Shown here: positions 9,714-17,222 of the stretch, one piece after another
Layout: every line of letters starts with the position of its first letter
How positions within the stretch are numbered: position 1 is the first letter of the stretch
From: Amycolatopsis sp. cg9
Lineage (GTDB): Bacteria > Actinomycetota > Actinomycetes > Mycobacteriales > Pseudonocardiaceae
NCBI RefSeq assembly: GCF_041346945.1
Contig: NZ_CP166850.1
Coordinates: 3,410,001 to 3,474,000 of the forward strand
Length of the DNA: 64,000 bases
Direction: 5' to 3'
Made by a program: the position numbers and the translations under genes
Notes under the pieces: generated by a model
What the model saw: the letters and a program-made list of their open reading frames with translations, nothing else
What the model was told of the DNA's origin: nothing
Databases searched by the model: none

Positions 9714-9947
9714 ATGCGCCTTTCCCGACGAACCTCGCTGTTCCTGCTGGCCTTCGGCGTGTGGTCGTGGATCATCTGGATCACGTTCGCCAAGAACCTG
9801 TGGGAGAGCGACCGGGCGTGGGCGCCCGACGGCTCGCCGACCGCGTACTTCGTCGTGCACGCCGTGCTGACCGTCGTCTCGTTCGTGCTGGGCACGATCA
9901 TCGGCGTGCTGGGCTGGCGCGGGGTGCGCACGCGCGCGTCCTCCTGA
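9714..9947 (+). CDS. SCO4848-family small membrane protein
   Basis: A 77-residue protein with two transmembrane segments (about 7-25 and 44-67) separated by a short polar loop containing NLWESDRAWAPDGSP. Length and sequence fit the conserved actinobacterial family named after SCO4848, which is likewise encoded beside a D-Ala-D-Ala carboxypeptidase gene. The function is unknown; the conserved pairing suggests a cell-envelope role. Confidence 0.8.
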   Translation: MRLSRRTSLFLLAFGVWSWIIWITFAKNLWESDRAWAPDGSPTAYFVVHAVLTVVSFVLGTIIGVLGWRGVRTRASS

Positions 9948-10010
9948 CTTTGGTCGGTGGCGCGGTCCCCGGGGCCGGTTTAGGTTGGCGCCACCGACTC
10001 TGGAGGTGGA

Positions 10011-11405
10011 ATGTCCCGTTTACGCCGAATGGCGGCCCCGCTCGTGCTGGCCGTCGGGGGCGGCCTGTTCGCGGCGGCCCCGGCCGCGGAGGCCGCACCG
10101 GTCGCCTGCGACACGACGAGCACGCCGTACACCTACGTGGTGACGTACCAGCCGGGCACGCGCGCGTCGGCCGTCGACAAGGAACTGGCGGCCAAGTGCG
10201 GCACGAAGGTCGCGTACTACGCGGAGATCGGCGTCGCGATCGCCAGCTCGCGCAACGCGGACTTCCAGCAGAAGATCGGCGTCTACCGGGCCTACTCGGG
10301 TGGCAAGGACGTGGCTTCCACTTCGGGTGCCGCGGCCCGTTCACTCGGTGCGGTGAAGACGCTGGAGGACACGCGGTCGGTCGCCGCGGCCGGTGACGTG
10401 TCGGCGCAGCAGTGGGACATGAAGGCGATCCACGCGCCCGAGGCCAACAAGAAGTACCAGGGCAGCTCTTCGGTGACCGTCGGCGTGCTCGACTCGGGCA
10501 TCGACGCGACGCACCCGGCGCTGAAGGCGGCCGTCTCGGCTTCGGCGTCGGCCGGCTGCATCACGGGCGCGCCGGACACCGCCCCGGCGGCGTGGGCCCC
10601 GACGACGTCCGACCACGGAACGCACGTGGCGGGCACGATCGCGGGCAAGGACCAGGCGGCGGGCTTCACGGGCATCGCCCCGGGCGTCAAGCTGGCCTCG
10701 GTGAAGGTCGTGAACGACGAGGGCTACATCTTCCCGGAGTCGGCGGTCTGCGGCTTCGTGTGGGCCGCCAAGCACGGCTTCCCGGTGACGAACAACAGCT
10801 ACTACATCGACCCGGGCATGTTCTTCTGCTCCCGCGAGCCGGGCGACGCGGCGGCGTACGAGGCCGTCCGCCGCGCGATCGAGTTCTCGACCCGCCACGG
10901 CGTCCTGAACGTGTCGGCAGCGGGCAACTCGGGCTTCGACACGACCAAGCAGACGACGGACCCGAACCGCCCCCACCCGGTCGACTCGTCCTGCGGCATC
11001 CTGCCGAAGGCGATCGACGGCGTGGTGAAGGTGTCGTCGGTGGGCTACGCGGGCACGAAGTCGTCGTTCAGCAACTACGGCGAGATCGACGTGACGGCCC
11101 CGGGCGGCGACTTCATCCAGACCCCACCGGCCGGCGAGGGCCCGTCGTGCCCGCTGTCGACGGTGTTCGGCGGCGCGTACGGCGCCAAGTGCGGCACATC
11201 GATGGCATCCCCGCACGCGGCTGGGGTGGCGGCACTGCTGGCTTCCCGGTTCCGCGGGTTGCCGCCTTCGCTGCTGGCCCGCGTGCTGACGGGCGAGGCC
11301 GACGCGGTGAAGTGCGCATCGACGGAGACGGAGTGCACGGGCCCGGCGAAGAACAACTCGTACTACGGCCACGGCCTGGTAAACGCCCTGGACGCGGTGC
11401 GCTGA
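10011..11405 (+). CDS. Secreted subtilisin-like serine protease (S8)
   Basis: This 464-residue secreted protease has a signal peptide at about 1-28 (cleavage near AEA-AP) and an inhibitor-like propeptide region at about 35-125. The catalytic domain has Asp161 in VLDSGID, His202 in SDHGTHVAG, the oxyanion Asn in SAAGNSG (about residue 306) and Ser397 in GTSMASPH. Paired cysteines in the catalytic domain suggest disulfides. There is no C-terminal anchor, so it is probably released. A GGAGG ribosome site precedes the ATG. The gene is followed by a gene-free block of large stem-loops. Confidence 0.93.
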   Translation: MSRLRRMAAPLVLAVGGGLFAAAPAAEAAPVACDTTSTPYTYVVTYQPGTRASAVDKELAAKCGTKVAYYAEIGVAIASSRNADFQQKIGVYRAYSGGKDVASTSGAAARSLGAVKTLEDTRSVAAAGDVSAQQWDMKAIHAPEANKKYQGSSSVTVGVLDSGIDATHPALKAAVSASASAGCITGAPDTAPAAWAPTTSDHGTHVAGTIAGKDQAAGFTGIAPGVKLASVKVVNDEGYIFPESAVCGFVWAAKHGFPVTNNSYYIDPGMFFCSREPGDAAAYEAVRRAIEFSTRHGVLNVSAAGNSGFDTTKQTTDPNRPHPVDSSCGILPKAIDGVVKVSSVGYAGTKSSFSNYGEIDVTAPGGDFIQTPPAGEGPSCPLSTVFGGAYGAKCGTSMASPHAAGVAALLASRFRGLPPSLLARVLTGEADAVKCASTETECTGPAKNNSYYGHGLVNALDAVR

Positions 11406-11429
11406 CGCAACACCCGACAAAGGAGCTGC

Positions 11430-11565
11430 GTGGTCATCCCGTCGCCTGAGGCCGTCAAATCACTTTGAGCCGGGCCCGCAACACAGAGTTCAACGCGAGA
11501 AGACAGCGCAAGCTTGCGGGCCCGGCTCAAAGTGATAGGCCTCGTTCAGGCGACGGGATGACCAC
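11430..11565. repeat. Large imperfect inverted repeat with a symmetric internal loop
   Basis: The outer arms 11430-11449 and 11546-11565 are perfect complements (20 bp). The inner arms 11459-11481 and 11514-11536 are perfect complements (23 bp). Between them, 9 bases on each side (11450-11458 and 11537-11545) do not pair. The apical loop is 32 bases. No T run follows, so it is not a simple terminator. It begins 25 bp after the protease stop codon. Confidence 0.9.
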
Positions 11566-11690
11566 CCAGCGGCCCACCTCGAAAAGGTGAGGGGACAGCG
11601 GGACGGGTGGTCATCCCAGAGCCTGCCCGTCCGGCGAGGACAGTTTTTGTCTTTTCTCCCGCGGCTTCGACCGCGCGGGAGAGCGGGTCC
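11566..11690. other. Short stem-loops between the two large inverted repeats
   Basis: There is no gene here. A small hairpin CACCT/AGGTG lies at 11575-11589. A 7-bp stem GGACGGG (11601-11607) pairs with CCCGTCC (11626-11632). A CTCCCGCG/CGCGGGAG stem lies at about 11656-11682. The 13-mer at 11605-11617 (GGGTGGTCATCCC) is the exact complement of 11555-11567, so it can compete with the large hairpin to the left. Confidence 0.7.
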
Positions 11691-11814
11691 GACCTCCCCC
11701 GCCCCTCCGGTGGGATTCTCAGCCGCCGGTCGGGTTCGTCAAGGCGGGAAAGCGTGCCTTGACAAACCCGACCGCCGACTGAAGAGCGGCTTGGTATGAG
11801 GGGCGGGGGAGGTC
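11691..11814. repeat. Second large imperfect inverted repeat
   Basis: The outer arms 11691-11707 and 11798-11814 are perfect complements (17 bp). The inner arms 11728-11743 and 11758-11773 pair with one mismatch (16 bp). The unpaired middle is 20 bases on the left and 24 on the right; the loop is 14 bases. The outer-stem/internal-loop/inner-stem architecture matches the element at 11430-11565, although the sequences differ. Confidence 0.85.
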
Positions 11815-11877
11815 TGGTGACGTCGTGGTCGGCTTGCGTTGCCGGCCGCCGGTTCGCGAGTGGGACGGCAAGACGAG

Positions 11878-11914
11878 AAGGCCCTCCGGCGGAAGTCGCC
11901 GGAGGGCCTTTTCG
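11878..11914 (-). terminator. Terminator of the sdh operon
   Basis: A perfect 14-bp stem (11878-11891 with 11897-11910) has a 5-base loop. It lies 15 bp past the sdhB stop. T/A runs on both sides suggest it can act in both directions. Confidence 0.8.
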
Positions 11915-11928
11915 GATGTTGCGGAAGC

Positions 11929-12699
11929 TCAGACGCGCTTGAACAGCAGAGCGCGCTTCACTTCCTGGATCGCCTTCGTCACCTGGATCCCGCGGGGGCA
12001 GGCGTCCGTGCAGTTGAACGTCGTCCGGCAGCGCCAAACACCCTCACCATCGTTGAGGATGTCCAACCGCTCCTCCGCCCCCTCGTCCCGGGAGTCGAAG
12101 ATGAACCGGTGCGCGTTCACGATCGCCGCGGGCCCGAAGTAAGACCCGTCGTTCCAGTACACCGGGCACGAAGAAGTGCAGCACGCGCAAAGGATGCACT
12201 TCGTCGTGTCGTCGAACCGGTCGCGGTCCGCCTGGGACTGGATGCGCTCCCGCGTCGGCTCGTTGCCGTACGTGATCAGGTACGGCTTGATCGCGCGGTA
12301 CGCCTCGAAGAACGGGTCCATGTCGACGTACAGGTCCTTCAACGTCGTCAGGCCCTTGATCGGGGCGATCGTGATCGTCGTCGGCTTGCCGGACGCCGAC
12401 AGCAGGTCCTTCATCAGGACCTTGCAGGCCAGCCGGTTGATGCCGTTGATCTGCATCGCGTCCGAGCCGCACACGCCGTGGGCGCACGAGCGGCGGAACG
12501 AGAACGTGCCGTCGATGTAGTCCTTGACGTAGAACAGCAGGTTCAGGAGGCGGTCGGTGCGCTGCGCCGGGACGTCGTAGGACTCCCAGTGCGGCTCCGA
12601 ATCCACCTCCGGGTTGAACCGCAGGATCTTCAGCGTGACGGTGATCGGCGTGTGCTCGTCCGAAGCAGCGGGAGCGTCCTCAGTGGTTGCCGCAGTCAT
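11929..12699 (-). CDS. sdhB: Succinate dehydrogenase iron-sulfur subunit
   Basis: The 256-residue subunit passes electrons from SdhA flavin to the membrane anchors. A [2Fe-2S] ferredoxin-like N-terminal domain carries CAHGVCG (about 93-99). The C-terminal domain carries CILCACCTSSCP and CTDACP for the [4Fe-4S] and [3Fe-4S] centres. The N terminus has an acidic Ala/Thr extension. Its ATG at 12699 overlaps the sdhA stop by one base (TGATG), so the two are translationally coupled. It is the last gene of sdhCDAB and is followed by a terminator. Confidence 0.97.
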   Translation of the reverse strand: MTAATTEDAPAASDEHTPITVTLKILRFNPEVDSEPHWESYDVPAQRTDRLLNLLFYVKDYIDGTFSFRRSCAHGVCGSDAMQINGINRLACKVLMKDLLSASGKPTTITIAPIKGLTTLKDLYVDMDPFFEAYRAIKPYLITYGNEPTRERIQSQADRDRFDDTTKCILCACCTSSCPVYWNDGSYFGPAAIVNAHRFIFDSRDEGAEERLDILNDGEGVWRCRTTFNCTDACPRGIQVTKAIQEVKRALLFKRV

Positions 12700-14453
12700 C
12701 AGTACTTCCGCTCCATCGGCTCGTAGCGGGTGAAGGTGACCGGCTTGTAGTCGAGCCGGATGTCGGACGACAGACCCGAGCCCTGCTTGTAGGCCATGGT
12801 GTGCCGCATGAAGTTCGTGTCGTCGCGGGTCGGGTAGTCCTCGCGGGCGTGGCCGCCGCGGGACTCCTTGCGCGCCAGGGCGCCGACCACCAGGACCTCG
12901 GCCAGCTCCAGCAGGAAGCCCAGCTCGACGGCCTCGAGGAGGTCGGTGTTGTAGCGCTTGCCCTTGTCCGACACGGTGATCCGCTGGTACCGCTCCTTCA
13001 GCGCCTGGATGTCGGTCAGCGCCTGCTTCAGCGTGTCCTCGGTCCGGTACACCGACGCGTGCGAGTCCATGGTCTGCTGCATTTCCTTGCGGATGTCGGC
13101 GACGCGCTCGTCACCGTGCTCCGACAGCAGGCCCGCCAGCTGGTCCTCGACCAGCTTGGTGGGGTCCGAAGGCAGCTCGACGTGCTCGTGCGCCAGCGCG
13201 TACTCCGCGGCCGCGATGCCGGCGCGGCGGCCGAACACGTTGATGTCCAGCAGCGAGTTCGTGCCCAGGCGGTTCGAGCCGTGCACGGACACGCACGCGA
13301 CCTCGCCCGCCGCGTACAGGCCGGGGATGACGTTCTCGTTGTCCCGCAGCGCTTCGCCGTGGACGTTGGTCGGGATGCCGCCCATCACGTAGTGGCAGGT
13401 CGGGAACACCGGCACCGGCTCCTTGACCGGGTCGACGCCCAGGTAGGTGCGGGAGAACTCGGTGATGTCCGGCAGCTTGGTCTCCAGGACCTCGACCGGC
13501 AGGTGCGTGACGTCGAGGACGACGTAGTCCTTGTTCGGCCCGCAGCCGCGGCCCTGCAGCACTTCCTGCACCATCGAGCGCGCCACGATGTCGCGCGGCG
13601 CGAGGTCCTTGATGGTGGGGGCGTAGCGCTCCATGAACCGCTCGCCGGACGCGTTGCGCAGGATCCCGCCCTCGCCGCGGACGGCTTCCGAGATCAGGAT
13701 GCCCAGGCCCGCGAGGCCGGTCGGGTGGAACTGGAAGAACTCCATGTCCTCCAGCGGCAGGCCCTTGCGGAAGATGATGCCGAGGCCGTCACCGGTGAGG
13801 GTGTGCGCGTTCGACGTCGTCTTGAAGATCTTGCCCGCGCCGCCGGTGGCGAACACGACCGACTTCGCCTGGAAGACGTGCAGCTCGCCGGTGGCCAGCT
13901 CGTAGGCGACGACGCCGGAGGCGACCGGGTTGCCGTTCTCGTCTTCCGACGTGATCAGGTCGAGCACGTAGAACTCGTTGAAGAACTCCGTGCCGTACTT
14001 GACGCAGTTTTGGTACAGCGTCTGCAGGATCATGTGGCCGGTGCGGTCCGCGGCGTAGCAGGCGCGGCGCACCGCGGCCTTGCCGTGGTCACGCGTGTGC
14101 CCGCCGAAGCGGCGCTGGTCGATCTTGCCCTCGGGCGTGCGGTTGAACGGCAGGCCCATCTTCTCCAGGTCGAGGACGGCGTCGATGGCCTCCTTGGCCA
14201 TGATCTCCGCGGCGTCCTGGTCGACGAGGTAGTCGCCGCCCTTGACCGTGTCGAAGGTGTGCCACTCCCAGTTGTCCTCTTCGACGTTCGCCAGCGCGGC
14301 GCACATGCCGCCCTGGGCCGCGCCGGTGTGGGACCGGGTCGGGTAGAGCTTGGTGAGGACCGCGGTGCGGGCGCGCTGGCCGGACTCGATGGCCGCGCGC
14401 ATCCCGGCGCCGCCGGCGCCGACGATCACCACGTCGTACTTGTGGAACTGCAT
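12699..14453 (-). CDS. sdhA: Succinate dehydrogenase flavoprotein subunit
   Basis: The 584-residue catalytic subunit oxidises succinate to fumarate at the cytoplasmic face of the membrane. The FAD-binding GAGGAGMRAA is at 12-21, His42 in RSHTGAAQGG is the covalent flavin attachment site, and the active-site region GGHTRDHGKAAVRR follows. GSNRLGTNSLLD in the capping/flavin region is intact. Length and motifs match the standard respiratory enzyme. It lies 19 bp downstream of sdhD and overlaps sdhB. Confidence 0.97.
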   Translation of the reverse strand: MQFHKYDVVIVGAGGAGMRAAIESGQRARTAVLTKLYPTRSHTGAAQGGMCAALANVEEDNWEWHTFDTVKGGDYLVDQDAAEIMAKEAIDAVLDLEKMGLPFNRTPEGKIDQRRFGGHTRDHGKAAVRRACYAADRTGHMILQTLYQNCVKYGTEFFNEFYVLDLITSEDENGNPVASGVVAYELATGELHVFQAKSVVFATGGAGKIFKTTSNAHTLTGDGLGIIFRKGLPLEDMEFFQFHPTGLAGLGILISEAVRGEGGILRNASGERFMERYAPTIKDLAPRDIVARSMVQEVLQGRGCGPNKDYVVLDVTHLPVEVLETKLPDITEFSRTYLGVDPVKEPVPVFPTCHYVMGGIPTNVHGEALRDNENVIPGLYAAGEVACVSVHGSNRLGTNSLLDINVFGRRAGIAAAEYALAHEHVELPSDPTKLVEDQLAGLLSEHGDERVADIRKEMQQTMDSHASVYRTEDTLKQALTDIQALKERYQRITVSDKGKRYNTDLLEAVELGFLLELAEVLVVGALARKESRGGHAREDYPTRDDTNFMRHTMAYKQGSGLSSDIRLDYKPVTFTRYEPMERKY

Positions 14454-14472
14454 GGTGGGAGGTCTCCGGGGG

Positions 14473-14886
14473 TCAGTTCGCGGGCATGTTCGGGTCGAAG
14501 GTGAAGATCACCATCGTGCCGACGGCCAGGATCAGCACCATCGAGACGTACAGCACGATCTTCAGCCAGAACCGCGTGCTGTCCTTGCGCGCGTAGTCGT
14601 CGATGATGGTGCGCAGGCCGTTGCCGCCGTGGATCTCGGCCAGCCAGAGCATGGCCAGGTCCCAGAACTGCCAGAACGGCGAAGCCCAGCGGCCGGCGAC
14701 GAAGCCCCAGTTGATCCGGTGCACACCGCCGTCGAGGATGTTCATGATCAGCAGGTGGCCGAGCACCAGGATGACCAGCGCCAGGCCGGAGATCCGCATG
14801 AACAGCCAGCTGTAGAGCTCGAAGTTGCTCCGGCGGGCGGCGGGCCGCTTCGGCGCGCGGGGGTTCGCGAGGGCGAGGTCGGCCAT
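14473..14886 (-). CDS. sdhD: Succinate dehydrogenase membrane anchor subunit
   Basis: A 137-residue protein with three hydrophobic segments (about 30-52, 72-85 and 105-130). The pattern LFMRISGLALVILVLGHLL includes a conserved Arg and a His that is a candidate haem b ligand. It anchors SdhAB and contributes to the quinone site together with SdhC. One base separates it from sdhC upstream. The ATG at 14886 is supported by comparison with actinobacterial SdhD proteins, which start with a similar basic, Pro/Ala-rich leader. Confidence 0.9.
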   Translation of the reverse strand: MADLALANPRAPKRPAARRSNFELYSWLFMRISGLALVILVLGHLLIMNILDGGVHRINWGFVAGRWASPFWQFWDLAMLWLAEIHGGNGLRTIIDDYARKDSTRFWLKIVLYVSMVLILAVGTMVIFTFDPNMPAN

Positions 14887-14887
14887 G

Positions 14888-15331
14888 TCAGTTACCCCCG
14901 AAGAGCGTTTCGGCGGTGCGCTTCAGCATGAAGAAGGCACCGGGGACCATCACGACGACCCAGACCACGCCGATGACCCAGAGCATCGCCTTCTGCAGCT
15001 TCGGGCCCTTCGACCAGAAGTCGACCAGCATGACGCGGATCCCGTTGAGCGCGTGGAAGAGGACCGCGCCGACGAGGCCGACCTCGAGGAGGTTGACGAT
15101 CGGGGTCTTGTAGGTCTCGATGACCTGGTCGTAGGTGTTCGGCGACACGCGCACGAGCGCGGTGTCGAGCACGTGCACGAACAGGAAGAAGAATGTGAGC
15201 ACGCCGGTGATGCGGTGCAGCACCCAGGACCACATGCCGGGGTCGCCCCGGTAGAAGGTTCCCTGCCGGCGTGAGGCACCCGCCCGATCGCTCGCCCCTG
15301 CCTCGGTGGCAGTGCTCGCCGTGGTGGACAT
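14888..15331 (-). CDS. sdhC: Succinate dehydrogenase cytochrome b556 subunit
   Basis: A 147-residue membrane subunit and the first gene of the operon. After a Ser/Ala-rich leader the cytochrome b family signature MWSWVLHRITGVL appears at about 33-45, followed by three transmembrane helices. Histidines in FLFVHVLD and ALNGIR-associated LFHALNG are candidate haem ligands. It binds quinone with SdhD. The promoter must lie in the gap shared with the divergent lipoprotein gene. Confidence 0.92.
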   Translation of the reverse strand: MSTTASTATEAGASDRAGASRRQGTFYRGDPGMWSWVLHRITGVLTFFFLFVHVLDTALVRVSPNTYDQVIETYKTPIVNLLEVGLVGAVLFHALNGIRVMLVDFWSKGPKLQKAMLWVIGVVWVVVMVPGAFFMLKRTAETLFGGN

Positions 15332-15990
15332 CGGTGAACGGCCTCCAACGTCTGACTATGTGCCCGGGTGACCGGTGAGGTCCGCACTGATCGTCGTCGT
15401 CCACCTGGGACGACTACGGCGGCAATGCCGAGATCAAGGGTCATCGAGCGTGGATGAAAAGGATGCTAGACCCGACCCGGACGGACGGCTCACCTCCGGG
15501 TTCCTCTCTGTGATGGACCAGACACCTGGGCGCACACCGGTTGTGGGCGCCGTCACAGCACACGGGGTCCACTGTGGACGCATCGCGGTCGTGGGAGGCC
15601 GGCTCGCCCGCTCGGCTGACGCCCGATCGAGTGGCATCGCCCGAACCGGCACTGGAACGATTCGGACGAGCAGCGGTTGGAGCGTCGTCTCACAGAGTGA
15701 TCGGGGTGGTCCACTCCTCGGTCGGCCTGGCACACTGAGTGACAGCAAACGGCATTTCGGCCGTCCCGTAGCCCGGGAGTCCGCCGAAAGAACGCGCCCC
15801 GTGAGCCTTTTGATCACGGTGGGTGCTCGTCCGGTCGCGCGTGCGACTCGTGAGTAAACGTTTGTGTTACGTAGCGTGCCTTTCCTATGGCGCTTTCCTG
15901 TCCGCCGGGTACGGTCTGGCGGTCGACCCGGCAGTAGGGCCGGGTCGTGCCCTTGACCATCCGCTGGATCAGCGGGGAGGGAGAAACACG
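15332..15990. other. Divergent intergenic region, sdhC and nucleoside-binding lipoprotein
   Basis: These 659 bp separate two divergent operons. I see no coding sequence with family similarity and no clear riboswitch. An AT-richer patch at about 15853-15880 contains AAACGTTT within GTAAACGTTTGTGTTAC, a possible LacI-type half-site pair or promoter element. The AGGGAG-type ribosome site for the lipoprotein is at 15976-15983. Confidence 0.4.
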
Positions 15991-17142
15991 TTGCGTCGCA
16001 TGCGTGGAACCGCGCTGGCCGCCGCGGCCATGGCCGGGGTGCTCGCCCTGGCCGGGTGCGCCAAGGACTCCAGCGGTGGTAGCAGCTCGAACAACACCGC
16101 GGCCTCTTCGGGCGGTTCCGACTGCGTCACCGCGCAGAAGCCGCCCGCCGCGCCCGCCGCGGCGAGCAGCTCGACGGCCGCCGGGGAGAAGGTCGACGGC
16201 AGCAAGCTGAAGATCGGCCTGGCGTTCGACGTCGGCGGCCGGGGTGACGCGTCCTTCAACGACGCCGCCGCCGCGGGCACCGACAAGGCGAAGGCCGAGC
16301 TCGGCGTGACCACGGTCAACGAGAGCACCGCGTCCGCCAGCGAGGCCGAGTCGGCCAAGCAGCAGCGCCTCGACCAGATGGCCGCCTCCGGCCTCAACCC
16401 GATCATCGCGGTCGGCTTCGCCTACGCGCCGTCGGTCAAGGTCGTCGCGGCCAAGTACCCGAACACCAAGTTCGCGATCGTCGACGACGACTCGATCACG
16501 CTCCCGAACGTGACGCCGCTGGTCTTCGCCGAGGAGCAGGGCTCGTTCCTGGCCGGCGTCGCCGCCGCGTACAAGAGCAAGAACTGCCACGTCGGCTTCG
16601 TCGGCGGTGTCAACACCCCGCTGATCCAGAAGTTCGAGGCCGGCTTCCTGCAGGGCGCGAAGACGGTTTCGTCCAAGATCAAGATCGAGGACGACTACCT
16701 GACCCCGGCCGGTGACTTCTCCGGGTTCCAGGACCCGGCGAAGGGCAACGTCAAGGCCGCGGCCGAGATCGCCAAGGGCGCGGACGTGATCTACCACGCC
16801 GCCGGCGCCTCCGGCAAGGGTGTGTTCGACGCCGCCAAGGCGGGCAACGCGCTGGCCATCGGTGTCGACTCCGACCAGTACAACCAGAAGACCGTCGCCG
16901 CCGACAAGGACGTCATCATCACGTCCATGCTCAAGCGCGTCGACGTCGCCGTCTTCGACTACGTGCAGGCGCTCGCCAAGGGCGACCTGACCACCCTGCC
17001 GAAGCGGTTCGACCTCAAGGTCGACGGCGTCGGCTACGCCACCTCCGGTGGCAAGGTCGACGACATCAAGGACGTTCTGGACGGCTACAAGGCCCAGATC
17101 ATCTCGGGTGCCATCACCGTCTCGGACAAGCCGCAGAAGTAG
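15991..17142 (+). CDS. BMP-family nucleoside-binding lipoprotein
   Basis: The 383-residue solute-binding lipoprotein of the BmpA/PnrA (Med) family captures nucleosides outside the membrane for the ABC transporter encoded next. The TTG at 15991 is chosen because GGGGAGGGAG lies 7-8 bases upstream; an ATG at 16000 is too far from it. The signal peptide ends in the lipobox LAGC (Cys about 24), followed by a Ser/Gly/Asn linker. The fold shows the family features GRGDASFNDAAAAG, FVGGVNTPLI and YHAAGASGKGVF. A stem-loop between this gene and the ATPase gene probably sets higher expression of the binding protein. Confidence 0.92.
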   Translation: MRRMRGTALAAAAMAGVLALAGCAKDSSGGSSSNNTAASSGGSDCVTAQKPPAAPAAASSSTAAGEKVDGSKLKIGLAFDVGGRGDASFNDAAAAGTDKAKAELGVTTVNESTASASEAESAKQQRLDQMAASGLNPIIAVGFAYAPSVKVVAAKYPNTKFAIVDDDSITLPNVTPLVFAEEQGSFLAGVAAAYKSKNCHVGFVGGVNTPLIQKFEAGFLQGAKTVSSKIKIEDDYLTPAGDFSGFQDPAKGNVKAAAEIAKGADVIYHAAGASGKGVFDAAKAGNALAIGVDSDQYNQKTVAADKDVIITSMLKRVDVAVFDYVQALAKGDLTTLPKRFDLKVDGVGYATSGGKVDDIKDVLDGYKAQIISGAITVSDKPQK

Positions 17143-17155
17143 CTCACTACGCGTC

Positions 17156-17186
17156 GGGGCTCGGAGGATTTTTTCCTCCGGGCCCC
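17156..17186 (+). terminator. Intra-operon stem-loop after the binding-protein gene
   Basis: A 13-bp stem (17156-17168 with 17174-17186, one G-U pair) has a T-rich loop. It lies 14 bp after the lipoprotein stop and 37 bp before the ATPase gene. No T run follows, so it is more likely an attenuator or mRNA-stabilising hairpin than a full terminator. Confidence 0.6.
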
Positions 17187-17222
17187 TCACGCGTTTAGAC
17201 GAGATATGGAATTCTCCCGCCC

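Noticed and set aside
12687..14504. A 605-codon plus-strand frame over sdhA
   Set aside because: It is an antisense shadow of sdhA, whose motifs are complete.
15434..15817. 127-codon minus-strand frame in the sdhC/lipoprotein gap
   Set aside because: Composition is Arg/Ser/Pro-rich without family similarity, and no ribosome site is evident.
15853..15880. Riboswitch or purine-responsive leader before the nucleoside transporter
   Set aside because: No conserved purine or other riboswitch core could be recognised; only a weak AAACGTTT element is present.
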